Assembly (NCBI RefSeq): GCF_002812805.1
Contig: NZ_NMUM01000022.1
Location: 124,001 to 188,000, forward strand
Direction of reading: 5' to 3'
Length of the DNA: 64,000 nt
From: Microbacterium lacus
GTDB lineage: Bacteria > Actinomycetota > Actinomycetes > Actinomycetales > Microbacteriaceae
Below the pieces are notes generated by a model, which saw only the letters and a list, made by a program, of their open reading frames with translations, had not been told where the DNA came from and did no database searches. The position numbers and the translations under genes were made by a program. Each line of letters begins with the position of its first letter. Position 1 is the stretch's first letter. Below are positions 61,933 through 64,000 of the stretch, piece after piece.

Positions 61933-64000
61933 TCAGGCCTCGTCGGCCCGGGCCAGCCACTCCGCGAGGTGCGTCGCCGTCGCGCCGTCGCCCCGTGCGA
62001 CCTCCCGGGGTGTGCCGGTCGCGACAACCGTCCCGCCCGCATCGCCGCCGCCCGGTCCCATGTCGATGACCCAGTCGCTCGCAGTGATCGCGGACTGGTC
62101 GTGTTCGACGAGCACGACCGAGTTGCCCGCATCCACCAGCTGCTGCAGCTGATCGAGCAGCAGCTCGACGTCGGCCGGGTGCAAACCGGAGGTCGGCTCG
62201 TCGAGCAGGTAGAGAGCGTGACCGCGGTGCGCGCGCTGCAGCTCGGTCGCGAGCTTGATGCGTTGCGCCTCGCCACCGCTGAGCTCGGTCGCGGGCTGAC
62301 CGAGGCGCAGATAGCCCAGGCCGACCTGGCGGAGCATCTCGAGGCTGCGCGAGGCGGGCGCTGAGTCGGAGAAGAACTCCGCGGCATCCGCCACGGTCAT
62401 GCCCAGAACATCCGCGATCGACCTATCGCGATACGTCACCTCGAGCGTCTCGGCGTTGTAGCGCGCGCCGTGGCAGGTGTGGCAGGGCGCGTATGTGCCG
62501 GGCAGGAACATCAGCTCGACCGAGACGAAACCCTCGCCCTGACACGTCTCGCACCGCCCACCCGCGACGTTGAACGAGAATCGGCCCGCGCTGTAGCCAC
62601 GCGATCGGGCCTCGTCCGTCGCGGCGAAGATCTTGCGGACGACATCGAACATGCTCGTGTACGTCGCGAGGTTCGATCGCGGGGTCCGTCCGATCGGGCG
62701 TTGGTCGACGACCACCAGCCGATCGAATGCCTCGGCACCCGAGACCGCCTCGATGTCGACATCGAACGTGGAATCGTCGGGATCCTCTGGCTCCGATCCG
62801 AGGCGATCGCGCACCACCTGGGCGAGCACCTGCGTCACGAGCGTGGACTTACCCGAACCCGAGACGCCTGTGACGGCGGTCATGACTCCGAGGGGGATGT
62901 CGGCGGATGCGTCGCGCAGATTGTGGCGGGTGACGCCACGCAGGTGCAGCCAGCCGTGCGGTGTGCGGGGCGTGCGCTCCTCCGGCGACGCCGCCCGGAA
63001 CAGGTAGCGACCGGTGACGGATGCCTCGACCTCACGGAGTCCCTCGACCGGGCCGGAGTAGACGACGTGTCCGCCGGCCTCGCCTGCCGCGGGTCCGATG
63101 TCGACCACCCAGTCAGCGCGCCGGATGACGTCGAGGTCGTGTTCGACGACGAAGAGCGAGTTTCCGGAGTCCTTGAGTCGCTCCAAGACCCGCAGCAGCG
63201 GCTGCGCGTCGGCGGGGTGCAGACCCGCGGACGGCTCGTCGAGCACATAGACCACGCCGAAGAGCCCGGAGCGCAACTGCGTCGCGATCCGCAGCCGCTG
63301 TGCCTCGCCGGGTGAGAGCGTCGTGGAGTTGCGGCCGAGGCTCAGGTAACCGAGACCGAGGTCGAGCAGTACCTCGACGCGCGAGATGACATCGGTCGCG
63401 ATGCGATCCGCGGCTTCGCCATCGCCCGCGGATGCTGCGGCATCCGCTCCCTCTCGCAGCTCTGTCGCGAGCTCGGCGAACGGAATCGCGTTCATCTCGC
63501 CAATCGAGCGCCCGTTGAACGTCACCGCTCGCGCCTCGGGACGCAGCCCGCTGCCCCCACATTCCGGGCACGGCATACTGCGGACGAAGCGCATCGCCTT
63601 CTCACGCATCCGCTCACTCTGCGACTGCCCGAGCACGTGCATGACGTGCGCCCGCGCGCTCCAGAACTTGCCGTAGTAGCCGTGGTCGACGCGACCCTCT
63701 TCGGGTTCGATGAAGACGGATGGCTGTTCGTCGGTGTACAGCAGCCAATCGCGATCCTTGCGCGGCAGCTTGCGCCACGGCTTGTGGATGTCTATGTCCA
63801 GCCCCCGCACGATGCTGCGCAGGTTCGCGCCCTGCCAGGCCCCGGGCCAGGCGGCGATCGCGCCGTCGCGGATACTGAGGGTGTCGTCGGGAACCAGGAG
63901 TTCTTCCGTGACGTCGTGCACCGTTCCCAGGCCGTGGCAGCGGGGACACGCGCCCGACGCCGTGTTCGGTGAGAACGCCTCGGCGGAGAGGTGCGACGCC
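61933..64000 (-). CDS. UvrA-like ABC excinuclease subunit, partial (N-terminus off the right edge)
   Basis: The frame is open to position 64000 and shows about 688 C-terminal residues. Near the edge is the UvrA block AFSPNTASGACPRCHGLGT, then a CxxC pair PCPECGGSG, the first signature GRNSTTLSPGEAQRLRI with YVLDEPSAGLH, the second Walker A AVTGVSGSGKSTLVTQV, the zinc finger CETCQGEGF ... CHTCHG, and LGQPATELSGGEAQRIKL with LYLLDEPTSGLHPAD. The wording of several blocks (SMFDVVRKIFA) suits a UvrA2-type paralogue, which lacks the UvrB-binding domain, but that region is outside the window. It is tail to tail with the hydrolase gene. Confidence 0.93.
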   Translation of the reverse strand, partial: ASHLSAEAFSPNTASGACPRCHGLGTVHDVTEELLVPDDTLSIRDGAIAAWPGAWQGANLRSIVRGLDIDIHKPWRKLPRKDRDWLLYTDEQPSVFIEPEEGRVDHGYYGKFWSARAHVMHVLGQSQSERMREKAMRFVRSMPCPECGGSGLRPEARAVTFNGRSIGEMNAIPFAELATELREGADAAASAGDGEAADRIATDVISRVEVLLDLGLGYLSLGRNSTTLSPGEAQRLRIATQLRSGLFGVVYVLDEPSAGLHPADAQPLLRVLERLKDSGNSLFVVEHDLDVIRRADWVVDIGPAAGEAGGHVVYSGPVEGLREVEASVTGRYLFRAASPEERTPRTPHGWLHLRGVTRHNLRDASADIPLGVMTAVTGVSGSGKSTLVTQVLAQVVRDRLGSEPEDPDDSTFDVDIEAVSGAEAFDRLVVVDQRPIGRTPRSNLATYTSMFDVVRKIFAATDEARSRGYSAGRFSFNVAGGRCETCQGEGFVSVELMFLPGTYAPCHTCHGARYNAETLEVTYRDRSIADVLGMTVADAAEFFSDSAPASRSLEMLRQVGLGYLRLGQPATELSGGEAQRIKLATELQRAHRGHALYLLDEPTSGLHPADVELLLDQLQQLVDAGNSVVLVEHDQSAITASDWVIDMGPGGGDAGGTVVATGTPREVARGDGATATHLAEWLARADEA

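Overview
The window is a piece of chromosome from a high-GC (about 70%) actinobacterium, most probably a member of the Microbacteriaceae close to Microbacterium. Pointers are the families present (DUF501, DUF4307, DUF4245, a DUF6264-like protein, DUF222-HNH endonucleases, an actinobacterial 6C RNA), frequent GTG starts, and about nineteen genes whose start codon lies 5-8 nt after a TAnnnT hexamer, the layout of leaderless actinobacterial transcripts. From general knowledge of gene order, the backbone (mfd, mazG, eno, ftsB-like, DUF501 ... greA, DUF4307, hemolysin III, uppS, phoH, fumC, DUF4245, xseB, xseA, ispH, ychF) matches the Rv1020-Rv1112 region of Mycobacterium tuberculosis, so this is mainly conserved core chromosome. 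No prophage, insertion sequence or CRISPR array was seen.

Layout. 0-5 kb: partial proline-rich membrane protein, mfd, a hexapeptide-repeat protein and a small zinc-ribbon protein. 5-12 kb: ppc, nhaA, mazG, hisS, SGNH hydrolase. 12-15 kb: an NSS-family transporter with its tiny MetS-type subunit and an O-methyltransferase in one overlapping operon. 15-20.4 kb: eno, FtsB-like septum protein, DUF501, a membrane-anchored subtilase and a type II NADH dehydrogenase. 20.4-23.2 kb: UDP-GlcNAc 2-epimerase plus a processive glycosyltransferase, ending inside a tRNA-Leu(UAA) gene. 23.2-24.7 kb: composite palindromic repeats and a DUF222-HNH gene. 24.9-29 kb: PLP aldolase/deaminase-like protein with a sugar-lactone oxidase, then LemA and an HtpX-like protease. 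29-36 kb: YcaQ-type DNA glycosylase with a membrane protein, AI-2E-type permease, threonine ammonia-lyase, greA, DUF4307, hemolysin III. 36-41.6 kb: uppS, class V aminotransferase, phoH, 6C RNA and a second DUF222-HNH gene. 41.8-48.4 kb: a minus-strand run xseA-xseB-DUF4245-carbonic anhydrase-fumC-sensor kinase-response regulator. 48.4-58.8 kb: ispH, DUF6264-like protein, MOSC protein, CitE-like lyase, fbaA, glpX, rmuC, a DEDD exonuclease, a methyltransferase, ychF. 58.9-64 kb: a frameshifted DUF1801-like gene, DUF2252, a PLDc_N-like small membrane protein, an alpha/beta-hydrolase lacking its nucleophile, and a UvrA-like protein running off the right edge.

Functional themes are central carbon metabolism (ppc, eno, fbaA, glpX, fumC), DNA repair (mfd, xseAB, rmuC, YcaQ-like, UvrA-like), cell envelope synthesis (uppS, ispH, epimerase plus glycosyltransferase, FtsB-like) and ion or amino acid transport (nhaA, MetPS-like).

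The most unusual content lies between the proteins: a 6C RNA with overlapping alternative 3' hairpins, a leucine tRNA with a short variable loop overlapping a coding sequence, several families of palindromic or tandem repeats, and the fact that both DUF222-HNH genes lie convergent to and just downstream of a small RNA gene. All statements rest on reading the sequence; no searches were run.
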